Shown in pieces: positions 55,275-63,601 of a stretch of 64,000 bases of DNA. Source of the stretch: Neorhizobium sp. Its GTDB lineage: Bacteria; Pseudomonadota; Alphaproteobacteria; Rhizobiales; Rhizobiaceae. The notes below the pieces were generated by a model. The model saw only the letters and a program-made list of their open reading frames with translations, was not told the DNA's origin and did not search any database. The stretch covers positions 1,240,001 through 1,304,000 of the forward strand of contig JAPWKC010000004.1 of NCBI GenBank assembly GCA_028283725.1. The letters run 5' to 3'. The translations under genes and the position numbers were made by a program. Positions within the stretch are counted from its first letter, which is position 1. Every line of letters starts with the position of its first letter.

Positions 55275-56111
55275 ATGACATCGATCCGCATGCTGGCCGT
55301 CAGTTCGGCCATCGCCCTTGCCGTGATGGCAACGACGGCTACCGCCCAGACGCAGAGCGTCAACCGGCCGCAGACGACGGCAAGCGACGCCGTTCCGAAG
55401 ACGCTTTCGAAGGAAGTGCCGGGCAAGTTCAAGCGCCGCGTGGTGCGCTTCACCACCAGCGAGGCGCCGGGCACGATCATCGTCGATACGGACAACAAGT
55501 TCCTCTACTATGTCGAAGGCCCGAACCGCGCGACCCGCTACGGGATCGGCGTCGGTCGCGACGGCTACGGCTGGTCGGGCACCGTCAAGATCGGCCGCAA
55601 GGCGGAATGGCCGACATGGACGCCGCCGGCCGACATGCGCGCCCGTGAGGCCAAGCGCGGCCATGCGCTGCCCGCAGTCCAGAAGGGCGGTCCCGACAAT
55701 CCGCTCGGCGCCCGCGCCATGTATCTCTACAAGGATGGCCGCGACACGATCTTCCGCATCCATGGCACCAACCAGCCGTGGTCCATCGGCCTCAACCTGT
55801 CTTCTGGCTGCATCCGGATGATGAACCAGGATGTCGAGGACCTCTATGCCCGCGCTGACGTCGGCACCAAGGTGATCGTCATCGGCCCCGGCAGCAAGCA
55901 GGGCGAAGTCTCGTTCGAGGATCGCGGGCATCGACATCTTCCGCACGATCTTCGGCGGCTGATCCTTCCTGAATTTCGACGGGGCGGCATCGGCTGCCCC
56001 GTACCGGCGTCAGGCTCCGTTACGACACCCGCGCCATTGGAGAGCCGCTTGTCGCCTTCCGGCGAAAAGCACCTCTTCTGTGGGAAAAGCCACAGCGCCG
56101 CCATAAAATGA
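55275..56111 (+). CDS. L,D-transpeptidase (YkuD domain), copy 2, probably frameshifted at its 3' end
   Basis: The open frame gives 278 residues: signal peptide (about 1-27), YkuD domain with HGTN (near 175) and SSGCIRM (catalytic cysteine near 189). The C terminus after VSFEDRG, as read, is non-family sequence. Removing one G from GGG at 55926-55928 changes the end to IDIFRTIFGG and a stop at 55960-55962, like rhizobial homologues of about 229 residues. A hairpin at 55979-56002 follows that alternative stop. The ATG at 55275 has a GGGGG site five bases upstream. An extra base from sequencing error or real indel is likely. Confidence 0.85.
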   Translation: MTSIRMLAVSSAIALAVMATTATAQTQSVNRPQTTASDAVPKTLSKEVPGKFKRRVVRFTTSEAPGTIIVDTDNKFLYYVEGPNRATRYGIGVGRDGYGWSGTVKIGRKAEWPTWTPPADMRAREAKRGHALPAVQKGGPDNPLGARAMYLYKDGRDTIFRIHGTNQPWSIGLNLSSGCIRMMNQDVEDLYARADVGTKVIVIGPGSKQGEVSFEDRGHRHLPHDLRRLILPEFRRGGIGCPVPASGSVTTPAPLESRLSPSGEKHLFCGKSHSAAIK

Positions 56112-56240
56112 ACAGCTGTGCAATTTAGTTATTGACCCATGCCAAGCCTGAGCAATGATGAGATGGCCTGAAGGCGACCCCTCCCGCGATGATTCTTTTC
56201 AAGACGGTTGTGCTCAGCTCGATAAGCTTACGGCAATTCC

Positions 56241-56254
56241 TATATTATAATATA
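56241..56254. promoter_or_regulatory. 14-base perfect palindrome in the Nudix gene promoter region
   Basis: TATATTATAATATA reads the same on both strands and sits in the most AT-rich part of the local sequence, 30 bases upstream of the Nudix start. It contains TATAAT-like hexamers, so it is a plausible -10 region or an operator. No -35 box fits well. Confidence 0.4.
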
Positions 56255-56283
56255 CTGAAACTGAGCAGGAGGTTTCGCAGAAA

Positions 56284-56790
56284 TTGGGTTTGATCGATCG
56301 GCTATCCGGTAATCTGAAATTGATGCTGCAGCGTCCGCCGCGGCAGCAATATGCTGCGCTGTGCTACCGGTTCAAGAAAAAGCACGGGCCGCTGGAAGTG
56401 CTGGTTGCCACCAGCCGCGATACCGGACGCTGGGTCATTCCCAAAGGCTGGCCGATGGAGGGCAAAAAGTCCCATCAGGTCGCCGAACGCGAGGCCTATG
56501 AAGAGGTTGGGGTGAAGGGCAAGGTCGACAAGGACGTGCTCGGCTTCTACCACTACCGCAAAGTGCTCGACAACGGATTGAAGGTGCCGGTTCGCGTGCA
56601 GGTCCACGCGCTCGAGGTGCATGACAATCTCAAGACCTTTCCGGAAAAAGGCTCCCGCAAGATCGAGTGGGTTTCCTGCGAGGAAGCTGCAAGCCGGGTC
56701 AACGAGCCGGAACTGAAGATCCTGTTCATGGACTTCGCCGAGCGGATGGCGGCACATGGGCACGACAACAGCATTCGGGCCACAGGCTAA
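56284..56790 (+). CDS. Nudix hydrolase (DIPP/DipZ-like)
   Basis: This 168-residue enzyme has the Nudix fold. The Nudix box region reads GWPMEGK then REAYEEVGV near residues 58-80; the canonical first Glu of the box (GX5E) is a Lys here, as in diphosphoinositol-polyphosphate-type homologues from memory. The family cleaves nucleoside-diphosphate-linked compounds or inositol pyrophosphates and needs Mg2+. The start is TTG at 56284; AGGAGG lies 12 bases upstream and no ATG fits. The palindrome at 56241 lies in the promoter region. Confidence 0.83.
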   Translation: MGLIDRLSGNLKLMLQRPPRQQYAALCYRFKKKHGPLEVLVATSRDTGRWVIPKGWPMEGKKSHQVAEREAYEEVGVKGKVDKDVLGFYHYRKVLDNGLKVPVRVQVHALEVHDNLKTFPEKGSRKIEWVSCEEAASRVNEPELKILFMDFAERMAAHGHDNSIRATG

Positions 56791-56922
56791 TCACAACCGC
56801 CAATCACCAATGTCATGTTGATTTCGCGGAAAGCTGCGATATAGCGACTGGCTGACCGGGCAGCGCCGGAGACCCGACACGGCCACGCCCCTTTAACGAC
56901 GTTTCCTGAGGAATTTTGAGGA

Positions 56923-58428
56923 ATGGCGCAGAGACCGCCGCGCCTGGCAAAGCCGACGCTCGACAAGGATCTGGAAAAGCTGTCTTCCGTGGAGGATGCC
57001 GCGCGCCAGATGTCGCGCGGGCTTGCGGCGCCGGGCGCAGCTCTGCTGTTCATCATATTGGTCTGCGTGCTGGCTGCCGCCTACGTCACCGGCAAGCCCG
57101 GCGCCTTCATCGTCATCGCCGCGTCGGCAGTCGCCGCCTATATGGCCATGAATATCGGCGCCAACGACGTCACCAATAATATCGGGGCGGCGGTCGGCGC
57201 CCGCGCCATGACGATGGCGTTCGGCCTCGGTCTGGCAGCCGTTTTCGAAGTGGCCGGCGCCGTGATCGCAGGCGGCGGCGTTGCCAATACGATTGCCAAC
57301 GGCATTGTTCGCAGCGGCATGATCACCAATCCCGATCTCTTCATCTGGGCAATGCTCGCGGCCCTGCTTTCAGCCGCCTTGCTGATCAACATCGCCACAT
57401 GGCTCGGCCTGCCCATCTCGACCACCCATTCGATCGTCGGCAGCGTCATGGGCGCCGGCATTGCCGCGGCCGGGCTTGCTGCGGTGGACTGGGAGACGAT
57501 CGCCGGCATTACCGCAAGCTGGGTCCTGTCTCCGATCCTCGGGGCCATCATCGCTGCGGCCTTCCTGTTCGTCGTCAAGGAAACGATGATCTACCGGCAG
57601 GACAAGATCGGTGCCGCCAAAACCTGGGTTCCGGTGCTGATCGGCGTCATGGCGGGGGCATTTGCCGGTTACCTCTGCCTGATCGGGTTCAGCCAGATGC
57701 TGGACGGCCCGTCGATCGCTGCGACCATCGTGGCGCTGACACTTGGCACGGCCGTCTGGCGGTTGATGATCCCGGTCATCGCGAAACAGGCAAACGGACT
57801 GGAAAACCGCAACCAGTCGCTGCGCAAGCTTTTCCGCTGGCCGCTCGTGATGTCTGCCGCCCTCCTGTCATTTGCCCACGGGGCCAACGACGTCTCGAAT
57901 GCCATCGGGCCTTTGGCGGCGATCGCCTCGGCGGCCCAACACGGAACGCTGAAGGGGGCCAGCATCTCGATGTGGGAGCTCGTAATCGGCGGGCTCGGCA
58001 TCTCGATCGGTCTTCTCCTCTACGGGCCGAAGCTGGTGCGGCTGGTGGGCAGCGAGATCACGAAGCTCAATCCGATGCGCGCCTTCTGCGTGTCGCTGTC
58101 GACGGCACTCACGGTGCTGGTCGCCTCGTGGATCGGCATGCCGGTCTCCTCCACCCATATTGCCGTCGGCTCGGTGTTCGGCGTCGGGCTGTTTCGCGAA
58201 TGGTACACGCGCCATTCGCGCCGCCGGTTCGAATACATGCAGGTGCGCGCCGGCAAGAGGCTCGACACCAACGAACCCTTCGAGCGCAATGACGACGAGC
58301 TGAAGCGCCGGCATCTGGTGCGCCGCTCGCATCTCCTGAGCATCCTTGCCGCGTGGATGGTGACACTGCCTGCCTCGGCAGCGCTTGCGGCACTGATCGC
58401 GACCGTTATGTTCGCGCTGTTCGTTTGA
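56923..58428 (+). CDS. Inorganic phosphate transporter (Pit family)
   Basis: This 501-residue protein has about 11 membrane helices arranged as two inverted Pit repeats. The duplicated signatures are visible: NIGANDVTNNIGAAVG (near residue 80) and FAHGANDVSNAIGPLA (near 317), and PISTTHSIVGSVMG (near 165) with PVSSTHIAVGSVFG (near 406). The N-terminal 30 residues are soluble. It imports phosphate with a cation at low affinity. No PHO box and no PhoU-like partner gene, common beside pit in rhizobia, was recognised in the window. rsmE follows in the same direction after 26 bases. Confidence 0.93.
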   Translation: MAQRPPRLAKPTLDKDLEKLSSVEDAARQMSRGLAAPGAALLFIILVCVLAAAYVTGKPGAFIVIAASAVAAYMAMNIGANDVTNNIGAAVGARAMTMAFGLGLAAVFEVAGAVIAGGGVANTIANGIVRSGMITNPDLFIWAMLAALLSAALLINIATWLGLPISTTHSIVGSVMGAGIAAAGLAAVDWETIAGITASWVLSPILGAIIAAAFLFVVKETMIYRQDKIGAAKTWVPVLIGVMAGAFAGYLCLIGFSQMLDGPSIAATIVALTLGTAVWRLMIPVIAKQANGLENRNQSLRKLFRWPLVMSAALLSFAHGANDVSNAIGPLAAIASAAQHGTLKGASISMWELVIGGLGISIGLLLYGPKLVRLVGSEITKLNPMRAFCVSLSTALTVLVASWIGMPVSSTHIAVGSVFGVGLFREWYTRHSRRRFEYMQVRAGKRLDTNEPFERNDDELKRRHLVRRSHLLSILAAWMVTLPASAALAALIATVMFALFV

Positions 58429-58454
58429 TACCATTGCCAAGGAAAGTCTGATCG

Positions 58455-59192
58455 ATGCGCGCCAATTTCCGTATGCAACGCCTGTTCGTCGATGTGCCGC
58501 TTGTGCAGGGCGTGGCACATGAGGTCTCGGCCGAGCAGTTCAACTATCTCGCCAATGTGCTGAGATTGGAGGATGGCGCCGAGATCCTGACATTCAACGG
58601 CCGCGACGGCGAATGGCGCACACGCCTTGCCTTCCCGACCCGCAAGAAGATCAATCTGGAGCCTGTCGAGCAGACCCGGCCGCAGCCAGCACCCTGCGAC
58701 CTCCATTATCTCTTTGCGCCGCTGAAGGTCGGACGGCTCGACTATCTGGTACAGAAGGCCGTCGAGATGGGTGCCGGCACGCTGCAGCCCGTGATGACGC
58801 AGCATGTGCAGGGCAAGATCACCAATCTCGACAAGGTCAAGGCGAACGTCATCGAGGCCGCCGAGCAATGCGGCATATTGGCGGTGCCGGATGTGGCTGC
58901 GCCGGCGAAACTGTCCGATCTTCTCGATACATGGCCTGGGGATCGTCGCATTCTGTTCTGCGACGAAGGCGATGAGGGGCAGAACCCGCTGCCCATCCTG
59001 GCAAAGGTCACGGAGCGCAAGCTGGCGCTGCTCGTCGGGCCGGAGGGCGGATTTTCGGAGGAGGAACGGCAGAGGCTGCGCTCGCTTTCCTTCGTTACGG
59101 CCATACCGCTTGGCCCGCGCATCCTGCGCGCCGATACGGCCGCCGTGGCCGCACTCGCGGTGATACAGGCCGCCATCGGCGACTGGCGCTAA
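58455..59192 (+). CDS. rsmE: 16S rRNA (uracil(1498)-N(3))-methyltransferase
   Basis: This 245-residue SPOUT-class methyltransferase methylates U1498 near the decoding centre. The N-terminal PUA-like domain is followed by the knotted domain with [13 protein letters not shown] (near residue 193) and the signature [11 protein letters not shown] (near 220). The gene starts 26 bases after pit, so it may share that transcript. No anomaly was noted. Confidence 0.95.
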   Translation: MRANFRMQRLFVDVPLVQGVAHEVSAEQFNYLANVLRLEDGAEILTFNGRDGEWRTRLAFPTRKKINLEPVEQTRPQPAPCDLHYLFAPLKVGRLDYLVQKAVEMGAGTLQPVMTQHVQGKITNLDKVKANVIEAAEQCGILAVPDVAAPAKLSDLLDTWPGDRRILFCDEGDEGQNPLPILAKVTERKLALLVGPEGGFSEEERQRLRSLSFVTAIPLGPRILRADTAAVAALAVIQAAIGDWR

Positions 59193-59364
59193 ACCGATCA
59201 GGCACAGGCATTTTCCGATGGACTTGCGCTCAGCGGCAGATTTGACACAGTGGCGTTGGTTTTTCTGACAGTGCGTTGAAACAAATTCACTTGCACCGCA
59301 CATGAAACCGGTCCAATCAGCCGCACGTTTGTCCCGATCAGGCATTCCGAACAAGGTATAATTC

Positions 59365-60738
59365 ATGGCCCGCGATACCACCGACCAGACGCCGCTCACC
59401 TCGGTGTCCGAGCTTTCCGACTATCTGGCGAAGGGACCGCGCCCGGCAGAGCAATTCCGCATCGGGACAGAACACGAGAAGTTCGGCTTTTTCCGGGCTG
59501 ACCACAGTCCTGTTCCCTATGCCGGCGAGGCAGGGATCGGCGCGATCCTGACCGCCATGCAGGCCCGGCTCGGCTGGGAGCCGATCATGGACGGCGACAA
59601 CATCATCGGCCTTGGCGAGCATTCCGGCATGGGCGCCATCTCGATTGAGCCCGGCGGCCAGTTCGAGCTTTCCGGTGCCCCTCTGGAGACGCTGCACGAG
59701 ACGGCCGACGAGACCGAGGCGCATATGGCGCTCGTCAAGGAAATCACCGAGCCGATGGGGATTTCCTTCCTCGGCATGGGCGGCAGCCCGAAATGGACGC
59801 TGGCGGAAACGCCGCGGATGCCGAAATCCCGCTACAACATCATGACGAACTACATGCCGAAGGTCGGCACCAAAGGTCTCGACATGATGTATCGTTCATC
59901 GACGATCCAGGTGAACCTCGACTTCTCCTCCGAGGAAGACATGGCGCAGAAGATGCGCGTCTCGGTGAAGCTGCAATCGGTGGCGACGGCGCTGTTTGCA
60001 GCCTCGCCCTTTACCGACGGCAAGCCGAACGGGCTGCAATCCTGGCGCGGCGAGATCTGGCGCGATACCGACAACAAGCGGGCGGGCACCCTGCCTTTCG
60101 TCTTCAAGCCCGATTTCCGCTACCGCGATTATGTGGAATGGGCGCTGGACGTACCGATGTATTTCATCGTCCGCGACGGCAAGTATCACGACTGCACGCA
60201 TGTGACCTTCCGCCAGTTCATGAACGGCGCGCTGAAGGGCGAGGTGGCAGACTGGGCACCGAACATGGGCGACTGGACGAACCATCTGTCGACGCTCTTC
60301 CCGGACGTTCGCCTGAAGCGTTTCCTTGAAATGCGCGGCGCCGATTGTGGCCCGATCGAGCAGATCTCGGCGCTGCCGGCCTTCTGGGTGGGCCTGCTTT
60401 ACGACCAGACGGCGCTCGACGATGTCGACGCACTGACTGCCGACTGGACGTTCGAGGATGTGATCGCCATGCGCGATGCCGTGCCGGTGCACGGGTTCGA
60501 CGCGAAGATCGCCGGCAAGAGCGTGCTCGACGTGACGCGCGAAGTTCTGGCGATTTCGCGCGCGGGGCTCAAGGCACGCAACCGTCTCAATGCCGCCGGG
60601 GAAGACGAGACGAAGTATCTCGCCTCGCTCGACGCCATTGCCGCAAGCGGCATGACGATCGCATCGGACATGCTTGCCCGTTATCACGGCGAATGGAACG
60701 GTTCCGTCGAGCCGATTTTCGAGGCCTACCAATACTGA
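59365..60738 (+). CDS. gshA: Glutamate--cysteine ligase
   Basis: This 457-residue enzyme makes gamma-glutamylcysteine, the first step to glutathione, in the cytoplasm. It belongs to the alphaproteobacterial/plant-type group. Visible features include RIGTEHEKFGFF near residue 37 (ATP/glutamate-binding glutamate), ISIEPGGQFELSG (near 94) and NIMTNYMPKVG (near 158). The region RGADCGPIEQISALPAFWVGLLYD (about 330) is typical. About 170 bases separate it from rsmE, so it probably has its own promoter. Confidence 0.94.
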   Translation: MARDTTDQTPLTSVSELSDYLAKGPRPAEQFRIGTEHEKFGFFRADHSPVPYAGEAGIGAILTAMQARLGWEPIMDGDNIIGLGEHSGMGAISIEPGGQFELSGAPLETLHETADETEAHMALVKEITEPMGISFLGMGGSPKWTLAETPRMPKSRYNIMTNYMPKVGTKGLDMMYRSSTIQVNLDFSSEEDMAQKMRVSVKLQSVATALFAASPFTDGKPNGLQSWRGEIWRDTDNKRAGTLPFVFKPDFRYRDYVEWALDVPMYFIVRDGKYHDCTHVTFRQFMNGALKGEVADWAPNMGDWTNHLSTLFPDVRLKRFLEMRGADCGPIEQISALPAFWVGLLYDQTALDDVDALTADWTFEDVIAMRDAVPVHGFDAKIAGKSVLDVTREVLAISRAGLKARNRLNAAGEDETKYLASLDAIAASGMTIASDMLARYHGEWNGSVEPIFEAYQY

Positions 60739-60833
60739 CGGATTAGAAGCGGCCGGTTCTTACCTTTATTGCCCGTTTTTATTCGGTACGTTTGCGGCTA
60801 CACTGCAACCCTTGCGAGATCGGGAGGGTTGCA

Positions 60834-61736
60834 ATGCTGCCATTGTTCGACGTCATGCTGAAAGCACAGAACGGCGAGAGTATGCTCGCCATGGCCCGGC
60901 AATTCGGCCTTGCCCAGGAGCAGGCGTCGAAAGCCATTACGGCCCTGATCCCGGCCTTCTCCACCGGCTTCAAGAGAAGCAGCCACGATCCCTACGGGCT
61001 TGCCTCGCTCGTCTCGGGCATGGCATCCGGCAGTTATGCCAAATATTTCGAGGATATCGGCCGGGCCTTCACGCCGCAGGGCGTGCGGGACGGCAATGTC
61101 GTGCTCGAACACCTCTTCGGATCGAAAGACATGTCGCGGGCCATCGCCCAGCAGGCGGAACTCTATAGCGGCATCGGCCAGGATATCCTGAAGCGGATGA
61201 TGCCGGTCATGGCCGATACGCTGATGGGTGGTTTCAGCAAGGAAATGACCGGCCAGATCCCTTCCGCCAACACCGCGGTCGTTTCGGCCATGAACGAGAT
61301 GACACGGCAGTGGATGGAGATGGCCGGATGGCAACCGAAGGCAGCAGCCGGATCTCCCGGCCGCACGGCGACGGGTGCCGGAGCATTCGACAACCCGTTT
61401 GCCGAGGCGATGCGTTCGATCTGGGGGCTCGGCCGACAGGATCAGCCGCCGCCCACGCAGATCTCCAACCCGTTTCTCGACAATCCTGCTGCCAAGGCAT
61501 TCAACGAGATGCTGGCCAACACGTTTGCCGCCTTCACACCGCCGAAAGCGACAGCAGAGCCGGCGCCCAAAGCGCAACCGGACGCACGTGCCGCTGAACC
61601 GCCCGCATCGCTCGATGCCTATGGCGATATCGTACGGCAGATGTTTACCGGGGGCATAGAGGTGCAGAAGACCTATCAGAGGAATGTCGAAGCGATCTTC
61701 GATACCTATCTCGGCAAATCGGCCGCCGCGCATTGA
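60834..61736 (+). CDS. DUF937 domain-containing protein
   Basis: This 300-residue soluble protein has a DUF937-like N-terminal region (about 1-170; LFDVMLKAQNGESMLAMARQFGL, then MMPVMADTLMGGFSKEM). A Pro/Ala/Gln-rich linker follows (about 185-260), then a short C-terminal helix pair. DUF937 proteins have no established function. The ATG at 60834 has GGGAGG about six bases upstream. It follows gshA after 95 bases and is convergent with DUF1127 across a terminator. The function cannot be inferred from these neighbours. Confidence 0.75.
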   Translation: MLPLFDVMLKAQNGESMLAMARQFGLAQEQASKAITALIPAFSTGFKRSSHDPYGLASLVSGMASGSYAKYFEDIGRAFTPQGVRDGNVVLEHLFGSKDMSRAIAQQAELYSGIGQDILKRMMPVMADTLMGGFSKEMTGQIPSANTAVVSAMNEMTRQWMEMAGWQPKAAAGSPGRTATGAGAFDNPFAEAMRSIWGLGRQDQPPPTQISNPFLDNPAAKAFNEMLANTFAAFTPPKATAEPAPKAQPDARAAEPPASLDAYGDIVRQMFTGGIEVQKTYQRNVEAIFDTYLGKSAAAH

Positions 61737-61783
61737 TCGCCGCGCGGTTCGCGGCAAACGACCGCTTCCGCGGTTTCAAGGAC

Positions 61784-61817
61784 AAAAAAAGCCCGGCACG
61801 GATCGACCGGCCGGGCA
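61784..61817 (-). terminator. Rho-independent terminator of the DUF1127 gene
   Basis: GCCCGGC pairs with GCCGGGC around a 12-base loop and is followed on the minus strand by seven T residues. It lies about 50 bases after the DUF1127 stop and before the convergent DUF937 stop. Confidence 0.9.
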
Positions 61818-61864
61818 AAGAGCAGGGTTATTGGCTATCACCCTGCGGGGAAACTTTTCGGGCT

Positions 61865-62170
61865 TCAGCCACGCTTCAGCCGGGCAAAACGCGTACGGGC
61901 GCGTTCGCGGGCGGCACGGGAAAGAAGCAGGGACGGATCATCCAGAAGACCGGAGCGATCGAGCGCGGCCGTAACGTCGCGACGGGTCAGGCCGATATCG
62001 TCCAGCTGGTAATCGTCGAGTTCGTAGACGGCGTTGGCCTTGATGCGATTGGAGAGCGTGCGCCATACGGATTTCACGCCGCGCGTAAGCGTGCGGGTGA
62101 AGCGACGGTTGCCCGCGCTGACCGGCATCTCGGCTGCAGTGTTCTTCATTCCGTATTCGGTCGTGCTCAT
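61865..62170 (-). CDS. DUF1127 domain-containing protein
   Basis: This 101-residue basic protein contains the DUF1127 motif, an amphipathic helix-turn region at about residues 47-65 (YELDDYQLDDIGLTRRDV). Small DUF1127 proteins of rhizobia have been linked to RNA turnover, phosphate and carbon metabolism in Agrobacterium; this one carries an N-terminal extension rich in Arg and Thr. Two ATGs occur at the start, at 62170 and seven codons further in. A terminator lies downstream. It is divergent from the LysR gene, and the 200 bases between hold no clear operator. Confidence 0.88.
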   Translation of the reverse strand: MSTTEYGMKNTAAEMPVSAGNRRFTRTLTRGVKSVWRTLSNRIKANAVYELDDYQLDDIGLTRRDVTAALDRSGLLDDPSLLLSRAARERARTRFARLKRG

Positions 62171-62370
62171 AGGAATATCCTTTCATCAGGCACGAGAGGA
62201 GGCATTCCCTGAAGTGATATTTCACCGCAAGGTTGAAGCCGGGTGGGAAAGGCGGCGCCTGGAACGCACTCGCTTATTCGTGATTGCAGCGCTGTTATCG
62301 TGAAACTCTATTGATCAGTCCAACGAATGTTTCTAATGATTAACATCAAACACCCTGATGGATCAGCCCC

Positions 62371-63321
62371 ATGTCCGCGCCACTCGACATCGACCAGTTG
62401 CATACATTCGTCTCCATCGTCGACACCGGCAGCTTCACCAAAGCTGCTGACCGGGTGTTCAAGACGCAGTCGGCGGTTTCCATGCAGATGCGACGCCTGG
62501 AAGAGCGGGTCGGCAAACAGCTCTTTACCAAGGACGGCCGCGGCAACCGGCTGACGGCCGAGGGCGAGAAGCTGTTGAATTATGCGCGGCGGATCATCCG
62601 GCTGAACAACGAGGCGATCGCCGCCTTCGACGACAACCGGCTCGAAGGCACAATCCGTATCGGAACGCCCGACGATTATGCCGACCGCTACATGCCGGAG
62701 ATCATCGGCCGGTTTGCCAAGACGCATCCGAATGTCGAACTCTATATCGTTTGCGAGCCCTCGGTGAGCCTTGCCGAGAAGATGGCGCGCGGCGAGCTGG
62801 ATATCGCGCTCGTCACCCACAATCCGCGCCAGCGGGTGTCCGATGTGGTGAGAACCGAACCGCTCTGCTGGGTCGCATCGGCCAACTATCCGCTGAAGGA
62901 CGATGCGCCGGTGCCGCTTGCTGTCGGACGGCGGGATTGTCCCTGGCGGCAGCTTGCCTCGTCGGCGCTCGACGCGGACGGGCGGGAATATCAGGTCCTC
63001 TTCACCAGCTGGTCTTCGACGGTCATTGCGGCGGCGGTTCTTGCCGGGATGGCTGTCTCGGTTCTGCCGGAATCGGCGCTTCGGCCGGGGATGAAGGTTC
63101 TCTCCGGCGCAGACGGCTTCCCTCCCCTGCCGCCCGTACAGATCGGCCTGATGAAACGGCCGGGGCTTTCCACCTCGCTGATGACGGCGATCACTGACCA
63201 TATCAGCGCCTGTCTCGACAATATCTCGCCGGCAGCACTCCCCGACGATCTCGATGGCGACGTGAAATCTTTTTCCCGTGGCCAGCGCGGGCGCAGCAGC
63301 CATGCCGTGACGGGTTGGTAG
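62371..63321 (+). CDS. LysR-family transcriptional regulator
   Basis: This 316-residue regulator has an N-terminal winged helix-turn-helix (about 8-66; FVSIVDTGSFTKAADRVFKTQSAVSMQMRRLEE) and a C-terminal periplasmic-binding-like effector domain (about 92-295). The target and ligand are unknown. It is divergent from DUF1127 and upstream of the FMN riboswitch. LysR regulators often control a divergent neighbour, so DUF1127 is a candidate target, which is inference. Confidence 0.93.
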   Translation: MSAPLDIDQLHTFVSIVDTGSFTKAADRVFKTQSAVSMQMRRLEERVGKQLFTKDGRGNRLTAEGEKLLNYARRIIRLNNEAIAAFDDNRLEGTIRIGTPDDYADRYMPEIIGRFAKTHPNVELYIVCEPSVSLAEKMARGELDIALVTHNPRQRVSDVVRTEPLCWVASANYPLKDDAPVPLAVGRRDCPWRQLASSALDADGREYQVLFTSWSSTVIAAAVLAGMAVSVLPESALRPGMKVLSGADGFPPLPPVQIGLMKRPGLSTSLMTAITDHISACLDNISPAALPDDLDGDVKSFSRGQRGRSSHAVTGW

Positions 63322-63373
63322 ACGGCAGGCGTTTGCGCTTGCCTTTATCGGCGGCAAGGCGCTAAACCATTCT

Positions 63374-63514
63374 CGTTCTCAGGGCGGGGTGCAATTCCCC
63401 ACCGGCGGTATGCGGCTTTTTCGTCCGCGAGCCCGCGAGCGCCTTCCTTTCAGAAGGGTCAGCAGATCAGGTGCGATGCCTGAGCCGACGGTATAGTCCG
63501 GATGGAAGAGAACG
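63374..63514 (+). promoter_or_regulatory. FMN riboswitch (RFN element)
   Basis: The aptamer core is recognisable: AGGGCGGGGTG, CCCCACCGGCGGTA, GGTCAGCAGA, GATGCCTGAGCCGACGGT and AGTCCGGATGGAAGAGAACG. CGTTCTC at 63374-63380 pairs with GAGAACG at 63508-63514, closing the P1 stem. The ribH2-type gene lies 88 bases further on. FMN binding should repress it. Confidence 0.95.
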
Positions 63515-63568
63515 GACGGAGAGCCGCGTCTTGCCGACAGGCATATGCGGTGGAGCCGTGCGTGATCG

Positions 63569-63594
63569 CCTTGGGTGACGTGTCAACCACAAGG
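63569..63594 (+). promoter_or_regulatory. Riboswitch expression-platform hairpin masking the ribH2 ribosome site
   Basis: CCTTG (63569-63573) pairs with CAAGG (63590-63594), extended inward by GGT/ACC and GA/TC with single-base bulges. The pairing covers the first bases of the ribosome site AAGGAG (63591-63596), six bases before the ATG at 63602. This suggests translational control. Confidence 0.65.
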
Positions 63595-63601
63595 AGATTG
63601 C

